From Syntrophus sp963665935 (lineage in GTDB: Bacteria > Desulfobacterota > Syntrophia > Syntrophales > Syntrophaceae): a stretch of 64,000 nt of DNA. Below the pieces are notes generated by a model, which did not search any database, was not told where the DNA came from, and saw only the letters and a program-made list of their open reading frames with translations. Location: contig OY762510.1 of assembly GCA_963665935.1 (NCBI GenBank), positions 1,488,001-1,552,000 of the forward strand, read 5' to 3'. Both the position numbers and the translations under genes were made by a program. Of this stretch, positions 25,431 to 34,304 are shown one piece after another. The first letter of the stretch is position 1. Every line of letters starts with the position of its first letter.

Positions 25431-26936
25431 ATGAAAAAAGTTTTAATTGTCGACGATGAGCTGAACATGCGTGTCGTGCTTCATGCGATGCTGAAGAAAA
25501 AAGGATATTCGGTATCCGAAGCCATAGATGGCCTGGACGCGCTGGCCCAGCTCGAAAAAGAAAGTTTTGATGTTCTGGTTACGGATTTGAAGATGCCCAG
25601 ACTCAACGGTCTGGGGCTTTTGGAGAGTGTTACCGCAAAATATCCCGAAACGCCGGTCATTATCATTACGGCCCATGGAACCATCGAAACAGCAGTGGAT
25701 GCCTTGAAAAAAGGGGCTTTTGATTATATAACCAAGCCTTTTGATCAGTATGAATTAATCAGCGTCATTGATAAAGCCCTTCGGACTCGAATGAAGAATT
25801 CCGACAAGGTCATTCTGGGAGCGGGTGAAATCGACCGATACGGCATTGTCGGGTGCAGTGAGAAAATCCGGGAGATATACTCGACGATAGAACAGATTGC
25901 CGAGACCAGGACGACCATCTTGATTACCGGTGAAACCGGAACGGGTAAAGAACTGATTGCCCATGCCATTCACCGGGGAAGTCCCAGAAAGGATAACGCC
26001 TTCATTAAAATCAACTGCGGGGCCATCTCCGAAAGTCTTATCGAGTCGGAATTGTTCGGATATGAAAAGGGCGCCTTTACCGGGGCGGCCTCATCGAAAC
26101 CGGGGAAATTTGAGCTGGCGCACGAAGGAACGATCTTCCTTGATGAAATAGGCGAACTCCCCAAGGACATGCAGGTCAAACTCCTACAGATCCTCCAGGA
26201 TCAAACCTTTGAAAGAGTCGGCGGGGTAAAGACCCTTCATGTGGATGTAAGAATCATCGCGGCCACCAATCGAGACCTGCTGAAAGAAATAAAAGAGGGA
26301 AATTTTCGGGAAGATCTCTATTATCGGTTAAATGTCGTCCCCATCAAAATGCCGCCACTTAGGGAGAGGAAGGAGGATATTCCGTCCCTGACCCTTTATT
26401 TTCTGGATCGATTCAACTCCAAGCTCAACAAGAATATCCAGGAAATAGCCCCGCAGGTCCTCGATTGTTTCAAGAAATACAGATGGCCCGGCAATATCCG
26501 CGAACTTGGAAACTTGATCGAGCGAATCGTGTTGCTGACCAAGGGCGAAAAAATTTCCCTGGACGATATTCCCGATGAAATCAGAAACGCAGCGGATCAA
26601 GAAAATCCGGATCATGAAGGTGAAGAAAAAGATCAGTTTGAAAAATACCTTTTGCGGGAAATGGAAAATTTTACGGAACGACTTGTCCTGATGGCCCGCA
26701 GTGAAAAGAAGAGCGCTGGGGAGGGCCGCCCTAATGACGACTTTGCCAATGAAGGAGAAAAATCGGGCCTGTATCGAAATGTCATCGAAAGCCAGAAGGC
26801 GGAAGTGGAAAAAAGAATGATCGAAAAGATCCTGGAAGAATGCAGCGGAAACATCACCCACACCGCCAAACGTCTCGGTTTCAGCAGAAAAGGCCTGCAG
26901 ATCAAGATGGTTAAATATAATTTAAGGAAAAAATAG
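25431..26936 (+). CDS. Sigma-54-dependent response regulator (NtrC family)
   Basis: A 501-residue activator. The receiver domain has phospho-acceptor D52 (LVTDLKMPRLNG). The AAA+ domain has Walker A GETGTGKE, the sigma-54 contact loop GAFTGA at 214-219 and FLDEIGELP. The C-terminal Fis-type helix-turn-helix is NITHTAKRLGFSRKGLQIK. Between the AAA+ domain and the HTH an acidic, charged linker of about 75 residues is longer than in most relatives. Its probable target is the sigma-54 promoter of the divergent fabD operon. Confidence 0.95.
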   Translation: MKKVLIVDDELNMRVVLHAMLKKKGYSVSEAIDGLDALAQLEKESFDVLVTDLKMPRLNGLGLLESVTAKYPETPVIIITAHGTIETAVDALKKGAFDYITKPFDQYELISVIDKALRTRMKNSDKVILGAGEIDRYGIVGCSEKIREIYSTIEQIAETRTTILITGETGTGKELIAHAIHRGSPRKDNAFIKINCGAISESLIESELFGYEKGAFTGAASSKPGKFELAHEGTIFLDEIGELPKDMQVKLLQILQDQTFERVGGVKTLHVDVRIIAATNRDLLKEIKEGNFREDLYYRLNVVPIKMPPLRERKEDIPSLTLYFLDRFNSKLNKNIQEIAPQVLDCFKKYRWPGNIRELGNLIERIVLLTKGEKISLDDIPDEIRNAADQENPDHEGEEKDQFEKYLLREMENFTERLVLMARSEKKSAGEGRPNDDFANEGEKSGLYRNVIESQKAEVEKRMIEKILEECSGNITHTAKRLGFSRKGLQIKMVKYNLRKK

Positions 26937-26990
26937 AATTCCTTCCATGGGTTTAATGCAAGCATAGCTGCGTTTTAATTGAACCCATAG

Positions 26991-27483
26991 TTAACCATAC
27001 AACGATACTTGTGCAATATGATTCGCTTTGGACATCTTTTTGTGGCGATGCGACAAATAGGCACAATGATTTCGCCGTTGAATCCAGCCGACAAGCCAAA
27101 GTGCCGTTTCAATATCGAACTTACGCAATGGGAGCACCGTCTTCAGAATCAATCTAAGCTGCGATGGTGTAATAGCAGGTGCTTTTTTCCCCCCAACCTG
27201 ATCTTGAGGTTCCAGAGAAAGTAATGTGCGGGCATACACATTAAAAAATATGATGGTTCCATCCCGGGAACTTGCGCACCTCGTACTGGTCCATTCCCAG
27301 CTCTGTTTTTGTTTCTTCGAAGCATTGCTCAATGGACCAGCGCAACCCGCTCAGCCATACAAACGTGTTCAACCTCGTGCTGAGTGGGGCAAAAGTGCAT
27401 TTCCGACCGAGGCGGAACAAGGGGACTGGAAGCGTAAAACCTGGTTGCCCAATTGGGCCATCTTTGATCAGTCTACCCATCAC
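26991..27483 (-). pseudogene. Decayed IS701-like transposase (C-terminal part)
   Basis: Two overlapping frames (27483-27241 and 27332-26991) together give the C-terminal part of an IS701-type DDE transposase: LRWSIEQCFEETKTELGMDQ, EVRKFPGW, then GGKKAPAITPSQLRLILKTV and FDIETALWLVGWIQRRNHC. A frameshift near 27240-27330 separates them and the N-terminal two thirds are missing. I see no inverted repeats. Confidence 0.7.
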
Positions 27484-27850
27484 TTTTCAACGTATCGAGA
27501 GATCCCCGTGCCAGTCTCAAGTTATTCCTGCATTTTGTTGAACATCCGAGGCACGTGGTGGCCAACGGATAATCTGAGGTAATGGAGAATCGCTCACCCT
27601 GTATCCCTTGAACATAATCAATTTTGATTGTACAAGCTTTAGCAAACAATGCCCGAGTGATTACCCATTCGATATTTCCCGTATGCCAAACAAAGTCGTT
27701 AGCCGATTTATTGTCAAAGCTTAAGCCAAAAGATGGCCAGGAACACGATCCGATCTGTAGATCAAGGCGAACTGTTATAATCCCTTTTGTCTTGCCGACA
27801 ATCCGCTTGACGGCTTCAATTGCTGTTTCTGTAATAACCAAACTGCCCAA
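27473..27850 (-). CDS. HesB/IscA-like protein
   Basis: A 125-residue product resembling A-type iron-sulfur carrier proteins and HesB relatives: VITETAIEAVKRIVG at the start, GSCSWPSFGLSFDN with the first conserved Cys, IKIDYVQGIQGERFSIT, then a Cys-rich tail (TTCLGCSTKC). The start is TTG after a strong GGAGGAGG. Some members of the HesB-related family are selenoproteins; the aligned residue here is Cys. The last codons run into the IS701-like remnant by 11 bp, so the C-terminus may be altered by insertion. It lies about 100 bp after cas1. Confidence 0.5.
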   Translation of the reverse strand: MGSLVITETAIEAVKRIVGKTKGIITVRLDLQIGSCSWPSFGLSFDNKSANDFVWHTGNIEWVITRALFAKACTIKIDYVQGIQGERFSITSDYPLATTCLGCSTKCRNNLRLARGSLDTLKSDG

Positions 27851-27946
27851 TCAGCCTCCTCCATTACAATTCTATGGTCGATCGTTCTCTCGAAAGGTAT
27901 GTTATAAATAATTATGAAATTATGCTTAACTACAGAGTTTAGAAAA

Positions 27947-28978
27947 TCACCTATAAATGAACGGTTGATATCGATCCAAATCACCACATAAGTATCTTGA
28001 AAGGAGCATTGCCTGAACATGGAATAACAACTTAATGGAAATCTTCTCATCTAGAAAATGATGAAGCAATTCTTTTAGTTTCTCCTCCTGGTAGGCCACG
28101 AGCAGGGTTCGGCGTGTCTCGTCATCCATCAGAACCGCCCCAGTATCGGATTTATGGAAGCCTTTTACATGCACTCTCAGGGAATTGATAAGAGAAAGCA
28201 CCAGCCTATCCACGATAAAAGGACGGAATTCTTCCATGAGGTCCATGGCAAGACCTGGTCTTCCAGGTTGATCTCGATGCAGGAAACCAGCCGCAGGATC
28301 CAAACCAACCGACTCAAGGGCTGAGCGGATATCGTGATCCAACAATGAATAGGCAAAGGAAAGAAGGCAGTTCACTGGATCCAGTGGAGGCCGGCGGGTT
28401 CGTTCTTCAAATGGGAAATTTTCCTTCTGCATCAAGATCAGCTCATTGAAAACACTAAAATATCGATGTGTAGCATATCCTTCAGTCTTCCTCAGGTTAT
28501 CCAGTGATTTTTCCTGCTCTACTGAAAGCAAACACCGTCCCAGATGAGACACCACCTGCCACACTCTCTCGGCATTGATTTTGTCCCGATTATCTCTTAA
28601 TGCCCTCTTTAACACATTGCAATAATTGATAATCTTACCGGAAATGATGCATCTTGCCATATCTGTTGAGAATTTAGGATCATCAGTTCGCAGATATTGT
28701 TCGCGACGCAACAGATCATTTTTGGAAGTAGGTCCCTGAACCCTGGCCAAAAAACGGCCATGCTCTGACAAAAAACTTATAAAGACATTTTTTTGAGCGC
28801 AGAATCCCATTAGATAAGGGCTGCAATCAACATTTCCGAAACAGACGATTCCTTCAAGATTATTAACGGAAACACGATGACGAACTTTTCCTGCTACTTT
28901 AACGATAACAGCTTCTTCTTCTTTTGAAAGATAAGCACCCTGAGTCGTTATAAAAAGTGTATTAAGATGTTCTTCCAT
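27947..28978 (-). CDS. cas1: CRISPR-associated integrase Cas1 (type I-C-like), orphan
   Basis: Spacer-integrase subunit of 343 residues, full length for the family. The opening LNTLFITTQGAYLSKEEEAV and the ending LFHVQAMLLSRYLCGDLDRY resemble the I-C group. The metal/active-site residues are E166 (KTEGYATHRYF), H234 (GFLHRDQPGRPG) and the MEEFR...D257 block. No cas2, cas4, effector gene or repeat array is present in the window: the sequence after the stop goes into a HesB-like gene and upstream is non-coding. The gene looks intact but isolated among insertion sequences; the ribosome site is poor. Confidence 0.9.
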   Translation of the reverse strand: MEEHLNTLFITTQGAYLSKEEEAVIVKVAGKVRHRVSVNNLEGIVCFGNVDCSPYLMGFCAQKNVFISFLSEHGRFLARVQGPTSKNDLLRREQYLRTDDPKFSTDMARCIISGKIINYCNVLKRALRDNRDKINAERVWQVVSHLGRCLLSVEQEKSLDNLRKTEGYATHRYFSVFNELILMQKENFPFEERTRRPPLDPVNCLLSFAYSLLDHDIRSALESVGLDPAAGFLHRDQPGRPGLAMDLMEEFRPFIVDRLVLSLINSLRVHVKGFHKSDTGAVLMDDETRRTLLVAYQEEKLKELLHHFLDEKISIKLLFHVQAMLLSRYLCGDLDRYQPFIYR

Positions 28979-29520
28979 AAATCACTTGTAAAAGCTTCCT
29001 TGGCAAGCAGCTGCAAAATAGTCAACCCCGTCCTTATTTTCACCCTGACAAAGCAAAATATCAATTTAATTGACTTGGTCTCAAAACGACATGCCTATGA
29101 TTTCTACGTAAAAAATAGTGAGAAGGCATAAGCCATGTTGAGGTATTTGTATAACTTTTCCCCTTATTTTTCTGGCGCCATTTTTTCAATATTTTGACTG
29201 GAACGAATGTTTCCGACCATCTGTTTGATTTTTTTGATAGTCTTTCAACACCCAAAGTGACTCCGGGAACTGTTTCTTCGCATATTAATTCTGAAATGTT
29301 AATAGTATGTTACGACTTGTTTCCCAATGCTTAGAATGACTCTTTTTTATATTGAAGGCCCTTGCCCCGCAGTGATGATCTCTGCCCTCCTTGAAAAGGG
29401 AGGTCAAGCAGGCTTTCCCCGCCCCGTGACGTTTTTCGGTGATACGTGCAGGCGGTCATTGATCTGGTTTGATTCCAAACCATTTCTGCAAGGAAAGCGC
29501 TTTCATCAGCATAAAAGGAG
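28979..29520. other. Non-coding region upstream of cas1
   Basis: About 540 bp of AT-rich DNA. I looked for direct repeats of CRISPR size and found none. Short frames (e.g. 29061-29255 minus) have no recognisable product. Its right end (about 29410-29520, minus strand) holds the continuation of an IS5-like transposase that is cut by the IS21 element: after the junction the frame reads SPFMLMKALSLQKWFGIK. Confidence 0.45.
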
Positions 29521-29525
29521 AGTAG
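29521..29525. repeat. Target-site duplication of IS21 element (left copy)
   Basis: AGTAG directly precedes the left end of the IS; the identical AGTAG is at 31740-31744 directly after the right end. Confidence 0.8.
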
Positions 29526-29599
29526 TGTCAATGGGAAAGTAAAAGTGTACCAGTTCTGGGAAAATAAAAATGTACCACCCCTTTATGCTGGCACACGGT

Positions 29600-30379
29600 T
29601 CATGATGACAGGTCGTTCACGGAATCACCTCCTTGCTGGTTGTAAATCTGTTTGCTGAAGGCATGTTCTTTTAAGCGGTAGCTATGCCCCTTGATGTTGA
29701 TCACCTTGCTGTGATGGAGAAGCCTGTCCAGGATGGCAGAGGCAATCACGGGATCTCCGAAGAGTTCCTGCCAATCGATGAAGCTCTTGTTTGAGGTGAT
29801 GATGGTTGAGCTCTTCTCATAGCGGTAAGAAATGAACTGGAAAAAGAGGTAGGCTTCCTTACTGTCTACGGGAAGATAACCGGCTTCATCAACGATCACG
29901 AGGCTGGAGTTCAGATAGGCCTTGCCCTTACTCTGACTTTCCTTGAGTTTGGCAATCAGGGTGTGCATGGTGGTAAAGTAGACCTTGAATCCGTGACTGC
30001 AGGCCTTGATCGCCAGGGAGATGGCAAGATGAGTCTTTCCCACCCCTGGAGGTCCCAGAAAGATGACGTTCTCATGCTTGGGGATAAAAGAGAGATCGAA
30101 GAGCTCCATGACGGCCTTCTTGTCCAGATGAGGATGGAAAGAGAAGTCGTATTCCTCAATGGTTTTGGCAAAGGGAAGGCCGGCGATCTTCAGGGAGGTT
30201 TCGATCCGTCTCTTTTCCTTGGCGGCCACTTCCTCTTCCAGGAGGTGATCAAGGAAAGAGAGATACGAAACCCGATCTTCCTCTGAATGAGTTACGATGG
30301 CGTCCAGGACCTCTGCGGCTCTGGTCAGCTTGAGACGTTTGAGATTGTCCTGGAGGCGTTCATGGGTTAGTTGTTCCAT
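29600..30379 (-). CDS. istB: IS21 helper ATPase IstB
   Basis: AAA+ ATPase of 259 residues that helps the IstA transposase choose its target. Walker A is GPPGVGKTHLAISLA and Walker B is LVIDEAGYLPVD; the DnaC/IstB-like C-terminus ends with RLLHHSKVINIKGHSYRLK. It overlaps istA by 13 bp. Confidence 0.95.
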   Translation of the reverse strand: MEQLTHERLQDNLKRLKLTRAAEVLDAIVTHSEEDRVSYLSFLDHLLEEEVAAKEKRRIETSLKIAGLPFAKTIEEYDFSFHPHLDKKAVMELFDLSFIPKHENVIFLGPPGVGKTHLAISLAIKACSHGFKVYFTTMHTLIAKLKESQSKGKAYLNSSLVIVDEAGYLPVDSKEAYLFFQFISYRYEKSSTIITSNKSFIDWQELFGDPVIASAILDRLLHHSKVINIKGHSYRLKEHAFSKQIYNQQGGDSVNDLSS

Positions 30380-31635
30380 AAGGCACCTTCGGAGGCATAC
30401 CTTTCATATTCTTTAAGGGGCCTGTAAGCCACATCGATGTAGAGGCTGCCATTGATCAGGCCGCGGGTGGCCTTGCCCTTGCTCTTGCCGTACTTTCTTT
30501 TTAACTGCTCTTTGTCATGTTTGAGTTCTTCGCCGAAACGGGGATCGGCAATCAGATTGTGCTTTGTCCCAGGTTCTTCGTAGGTAATCAGAAGATCCTG
30601 ATCATCGTAAATGCGGATCAGGCCGTTTTTGATCTTCAGCAGGACCTTTTTTCCGACCATGCGGTGGGGGACCTGGTAACGATTTCCGTTGTAGGAGATC
30701 TGGCAATCCCGGTAGACCTTGCGGAACGTCTTGATAGACGTGTCGTAATCCGCCGGAGGAAGCTGTCCCAGTTTGAAGATCTCTTCTCCCCATCGTTCCT
30801 GGATGCATTGATGGTGGGTGCCATGGATTCGCTGGTTTGCCGTTTCGTTGAGCCATGCCAGGACATCCTCGTTGGCCTTCTCGATCGTGGTGAAAGTGTA
30901 ACCTCGCCAGAAGCGTTCCCGGATGAAGTTCATCGGCCGTTCCACCTTCCCCTTGATCCATGGACTGTACGGTGGCGCCGCCATGGGTAGAAAACCATAG
31001 TGATGGGAGAAGTGGAGGAACTCGTGGTTGAAGACCACTTTTCCCTCCTGTCTGCCGATGACGACGTTTTTCATGTTGTCATAGAGGACTTCTGCTGGAG
31101 TTCCCTGGAGATATTTGAAAGCGTGGATGTGACAGTCCATGAAGATGTCCATCGTGCAGTGCCGGACAAACTCGATATACATGGCTCTGGAGAAACCGAG
31201 AACGATCACGAAGGCGTAAAAAGTGGTAGTCTTTCCCTCGGCATCGACGACTTGGAAATCACCCCAGTCACACTGGGCCTGGAGTCCCGGTTCCGTTTCG
31301 AACCGGAGATAGGCCAGGCGAGTCTTCTGCTCTTTGATTTTACTGACGTACTGCTTGACCGTATCGTAACCGCCGGGATAATCCATCTTTTTCAGGCGAT
31401 CGTAAATCCAGGTTGCCTGGTAATCATCCTCGTCCAGAAAATCGTGAATCGTCTGGTAGTAGGGTGTCAGAATGGATTCCCTCCGTTTATTTGTTTTGTA
31501 TTTGGGGAAGGAATTGCTTTCAAGGTGTCTTTTGACGGTCTTTCTGTGGACACCGAGAGTCTCGGCTATTTTCCGAATACTGTAACCTCGACGGTGCAAA
31601 TGATAAATGTCCATAAATGCCTCGCTGGAAATCAT
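30367..31635 (-). CDS. istA: IS21 transposase IstA
   Basis: DDE-type transposase of 422 residues. The N-terminal helix-turn-helix is GYSIRKIAETLGVHRKTVKR. The rve/integrase core includes LQAQCDWGDFQVVDAEGK (first Asp), VLYDNMKNVVIG (second Asp) and APYSPWIKGKVERPMNFIRE (Glu), and a Mu-type C-terminal domain follows. The frame is intact, so the element may be mobile. Confidence 0.95.
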   Translation of the reverse strand: MISSEAFMDIYHLHRRGYSIRKIAETLGVHRKTVKRHLESNSFPKYKTNKRRESILTPYYQTIHDFLDEDDYQATWIYDRLKKMDYPGGYDTVKQYVSKIKEQKTRLAYLRFETEPGLQAQCDWGDFQVVDAEGKTTTFYAFVIVLGFSRAMYIEFVRHCTMDIFMDCHIHAFKYLQGTPAEVLYDNMKNVVIGRQEGKVVFNHEFLHFSHHYGFLPMAAPPYSPWIKGKVERPMNFIRERFWRGYTFTTIEKANEDVLAWLNETANQRIHGTHHQCIQERWGEEIFKLGQLPPADYDTSIKTFRKVYRDCQISYNGNRYQVPHRMVGKKVLLKIKNGLIRIYDDQDLLITYEEPGTKHNLIADPRFGEELKHDKEQLKRKYGKSKGKATRGLINGSLYIDVAYRPLKEYERYASEGALWNN

Positions 31636-31739
31636 CGGTAACCCCTCCTCTCTTATAAGGAGATGTTACCAGGATTAGGAATTCCAGGTGGTACACTTTT
31701 CATTCCCATTTCTGGTACACTTTATCATTCCCGTCGACA

Positions 31740-31965
31740 AGTAGACCTTGTTTCCGAAATCCCACCTGCCTAGCGGATAGTGTTCAGTCAGAATAGTGCT
31801 GACGGGTTTCCCGTTGATGGCATCCATTACTTTCGAAAGGAATTCCTGCGTTCTTGGATTTCCGAAGGATTGCTTCACTTCCGGATTAAAAAACAAAGGT
31901 TGAGAATCATACTCCTTAAATGATATGCCTATTTTCTTCAAATGTATTAATTTTAGCCTGTTCAA
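31740..31965 (-). pseudogene. IS5-like transposase N-terminus, interrupted by IS21
   Basis: The minus-strand frame from 31965 reads GISFKEYDSQPLFFNPEV and then YPLGRWDFGNKVY, where the IS21 element begins. Removing the IS and one AGTAG copy restores FGNKVYSPFMLMKALSLQ, continuing at 29525 and below as an IS5-type (DUF772) N-terminus before decaying. The ATG at 31965 lies inside the inverted repeat of a neighbouring IS, so the true 5' end is also lost. The right copy of the AGTAG duplication is at 31740-31744. Confidence 0.6.
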
Positions 31966-32972
31966 TAATTCAATTTCAGAACCGGGCTTTTCTTCCCGGT
32001 TCTGAGGAAGTCAAAGATAATGTCCTGGGTAAGGACATTATCCTGTTCAACAACGTGGATCGTTACATTGTCAATACCCTTGTAAAAATTTGTCCGTTCC
32101 ACTCGATACCAATTCTCTTTGACCAAACCTAATGTTCTTTTGATACCGGTGCGGAGGGGTTTCAACTTCTGATAAATGACACTGCGGGGTAACGCAGGGC
32201 CATATTTTCGATACCCTTTGGTTTCATGGGTATTCCCCACGGGCAGAGCGGAGAGCCATCTTTTGTAAACCCTTTAGGATAAACCATCTTCTTCCTGATG
32301 ATGATCGGAAGGATGCCGAAGTGTTCATAGACATCCTGATGAATCTCCTCAGCATTATACCCTTTGTCCAGAATGAGGTAGGAGAACGAAAGATCAGGAT
32401 GGCGATCCTTCAACTCGTCAAGCAAGGGAAGAATTGCTTTCTGATCGGATACGCTGGCCTGGGTTACGAGGGTCGCCATGGGGATTCCGTTAACGGTTCC
32501 CAGGCTGTGAACCTTGTGGCCAACTGGATGTCTCCGGTAACAAAGCGGCAAAGGCCGTTCTTTCTCAGAACTTCGGCCAATTGGCGATTAGAAAGGATGC
32601 GCTCTTTTATCTTGATGATCCGTGCCAGAATCAGAAAAACATTGTATCCTTTGGGACCGATACTGGCGTAACAATCGACTACCGGAGAGAGGGGATGTAT
32701 ATCAATAGTAGAAAATTAAGCAATGAAGTCTTGCTCCTGTTCCGTCAGTTATTAAAATCCCTCGCAAGACCTGGCAGGGAGACCTGATAGCCGACCATGT
32801 TCAATACTGGCGTTCAATATTGAGGAGAAACATAAAGCTACTGAGATATAAAAGGAATCTCCCAATTGACCCGATTTTCAAAGAACAGGGTATGCAGAAT
32901 TTTTGGGTTAACTTTAATTTATTAAACATATAAGTTACTATTATCATTGATATAAATGGTATTGAACAGGCT
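31955..32972 (-). mobile_element. Decayed insertion sequence with DDE transposase remnants
   Basis: Minus-strand frames between about 32700 and 31962 encode pieces of one transposase in several frames: SIGPKGYNVFLILARIIKIK, PVGHKVHSLGTVNGIPMATL, then SYLILDKGYNAEEIHQDVYE and GIKRTLGLVKENWYRVERTN. Frameshifts lie near 32550 and 32200. The remnant is bounded by a 13-bp perfect inverted repeat, AGCCTGTTCAATA at 31955-31967 and its complement at 32960-32972, which I take as the IS ends. No target duplication is evident. Confidence 0.6.
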
Positions 32973-33523
32973 CAATTTATACCTATGACTATAAGATCAT
33001 GTCAAAGTTCGGTAATTTATTATAAATATCATGCACTTACAAAATTAAGTACTTTTGCTCTTTATTCAATAAATACAATGTATTATAAATTTAGATGACT
33101 TACCCTTGCATATAACTAATACAAATATCGAATATCCTCTAGCATTATTGTATAGTTTATGCGATTTAATGGTTGATTTTTTACCAGGACTATAAAAATC
33201 TATTTGGAGTTGTTAAAAGGTTTCATTTTGTATAAGACAGACGGAAAAACTGACTAAGGGATTTTATCTCAGGGCAATTGCATGCGATACGCTTACCTTT
33301 CTCAAAGCAGCTCAGGGTGGCGTGCCAATACTCCGCCGTGTCCAAACGAAGACGAACCTTCTCTCCACCTTTGCAAACGGCTATTTCGCGCAAGGAAAAG
33401 AATGAAGATTTTGCCTCCTGATCAACCTTAAAAGGCTGACAACAAAATTGAAACACCACCGAGGGGAAGGATTCTCCGTATACTACTGATTCTTCCGCTC
33501 GCGCCTGATTATGCGTTATAAAC
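32973..33523. other. AT-rich region between IS elements
   Basis: About 550 bp. The first half is strongly AT-rich with no frame of interest. In the second half a minus-strand frame (33459-33223, GTG start) would give 78 residues ending CPEIKSLSQFFRLSYTK; it is of unknown kind and its upstream reading runs into the IS66 insertion point, so it is probably a remnant. Confidence 0.35.
33516..33523. repeat. Target-site duplication of IS66 element (left copy)
   Basis: TTATAAAC directly before the left IS66 end; the identical octamer is at 36073-36080 directly after the right end. Eight bp is the IS66-family duplication size. Confidence 0.88.
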
Positions 33524-33611
33524 GTAAGCGTCTGATGTACCCATCTTCACATCCGTCATTCCCTGAGCTATAGCCTCCCACAAAGAAAAATTTCTTTCTG
33601 GGAGGCAAAAT

Positions 33612-33935
33612 ATGATGATCAGAGCGGAACGACGAGCCCATTGGCGCACCATCATCGAAGACCAGGCAGCAAGTGGCTTGAACATCACCACATTTTGCCG
33701 TGAAAAGCAGATCAATCGGCATCAGTTTCATGCCTGGCGCCGCCGACTCCGGGAACAAGAACCTTGCACAGGAGGTTTTCTGGAACTGATTCCCGGAAGA
33801 GCGGTCGAAACCGGCTCCGGCATCCGAATTCATCCAGACAAGAATTTCGCCATCGAGGTGGATCGGGGATTCGATCCCTTCACCCTCCGCACCGTCGTTG
33901 AAACGCTTCGGAGCCTCTCCCCGTGCTCGGTCTGA
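33612..33935 (+). CDS. tnpA: IS66 accessory protein TnpA
   Basis: A 107-residue IS66 ORF1 product with an N-terminal helix-turn-helix region (WRTIIEDQAASGLNITTFCR, then QINRHQFHAWRRRLREQ). It is needed with TnpB for IS66 transposition, although its exact role is unclear. It overlaps tnpB by 13 bp. Confidence 0.85.
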   Translation: MMIRAERRAHWRTIIEDQAASGLNITTFCREKQINRHQFHAWRRRLREQEPCTGGFLELIPGRAVETGSGIRIHPDKNFAIEVDRGFDPFTLRTVVETLRSLSPCSV

Positions 33936-34264
33936 CGGCGGCAACCCACATCTATCTGTATCGCGGCCGCTGCGACATGCGCAAATCTTTCGATGGTCTC
34001 TGCGGCCTCATCCGATCCGAGTTGGGGGCCGATCCCCTGTCTGGATCTCTGTTCGTCTTCGTGAACCGCCGTCGCAACATGGTCAAACTCCTCTACTGGG
34101 ACCGGGATGGTTTGGCTCTCTGGTACAAACGCCTGGAACGGGGCTGCTTCATCCTTCCGGAGCGGTGGACCGAAGACGGTCTGATCGAGCGTCGGGATCT
34201 GACCATGCTGCTGGAAGGAATCGTACCGAAAAAAGTGGGGAATAGATACAAAATAGGCATATAA
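33923..34264 (+). CDS. tnpB: IS66 accessory protein TnpB
   Basis: A 113-residue IS66 ORF2 product with the family core IYLYRGRCDMRKSFDGLCGL, FVFVNRRRNMVKLLYWDRDG and LERGCFILPE. The start is GTG, overlapping tnpA, which suggests translational coupling. Confidence 0.92.
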   Translation: MLGLTAATHIYLYRGRCDMRKSFDGLCGLIRSELGADPLSGSLFVFVNRRRNMVKLLYWDRDGLALWYKRLERGCFILPERWTEDGLIERRDLTMLLEGIVPKKVGNRYKIGI

Positions 34265-34304
34265 ATACTTGACATTATTAGGTTAATGTGCTACATACCC
34301 TCCC

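Larger units (their letters stand above)
29526..31739 (-). mobile_element. Complete IS21-family insertion sequence
   Basis: A 2214-bp element with istA and istB on the minus strand. The ends are inverted repeats: the left end begins TGTCAATGGGAAAGTAAAAG and the reverse complement of the right end begins TGTCGACGGGAATGATAAAG; in both the stretch GTGTACCA follows and recurs about 30 bp further in, the multiple terminal repeats typical of IS21. AGTAG is duplicated at the target. Intact genes, ends and duplication point to a recent insertion. Confidence 0.92.

Noticed and set aside
27775..28050. Cas2-like gene after cas1
   Set aside because: The 91-codon frame overlaps the end of cas1 in another frame and has no Cas2 ferredoxin-fold motifs.
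28979..29330. Possible CRISPR array next to cas1
   Set aside because: No direct repeats of 25-40 bp spaced by unique sequence are visible on either side of cas1.
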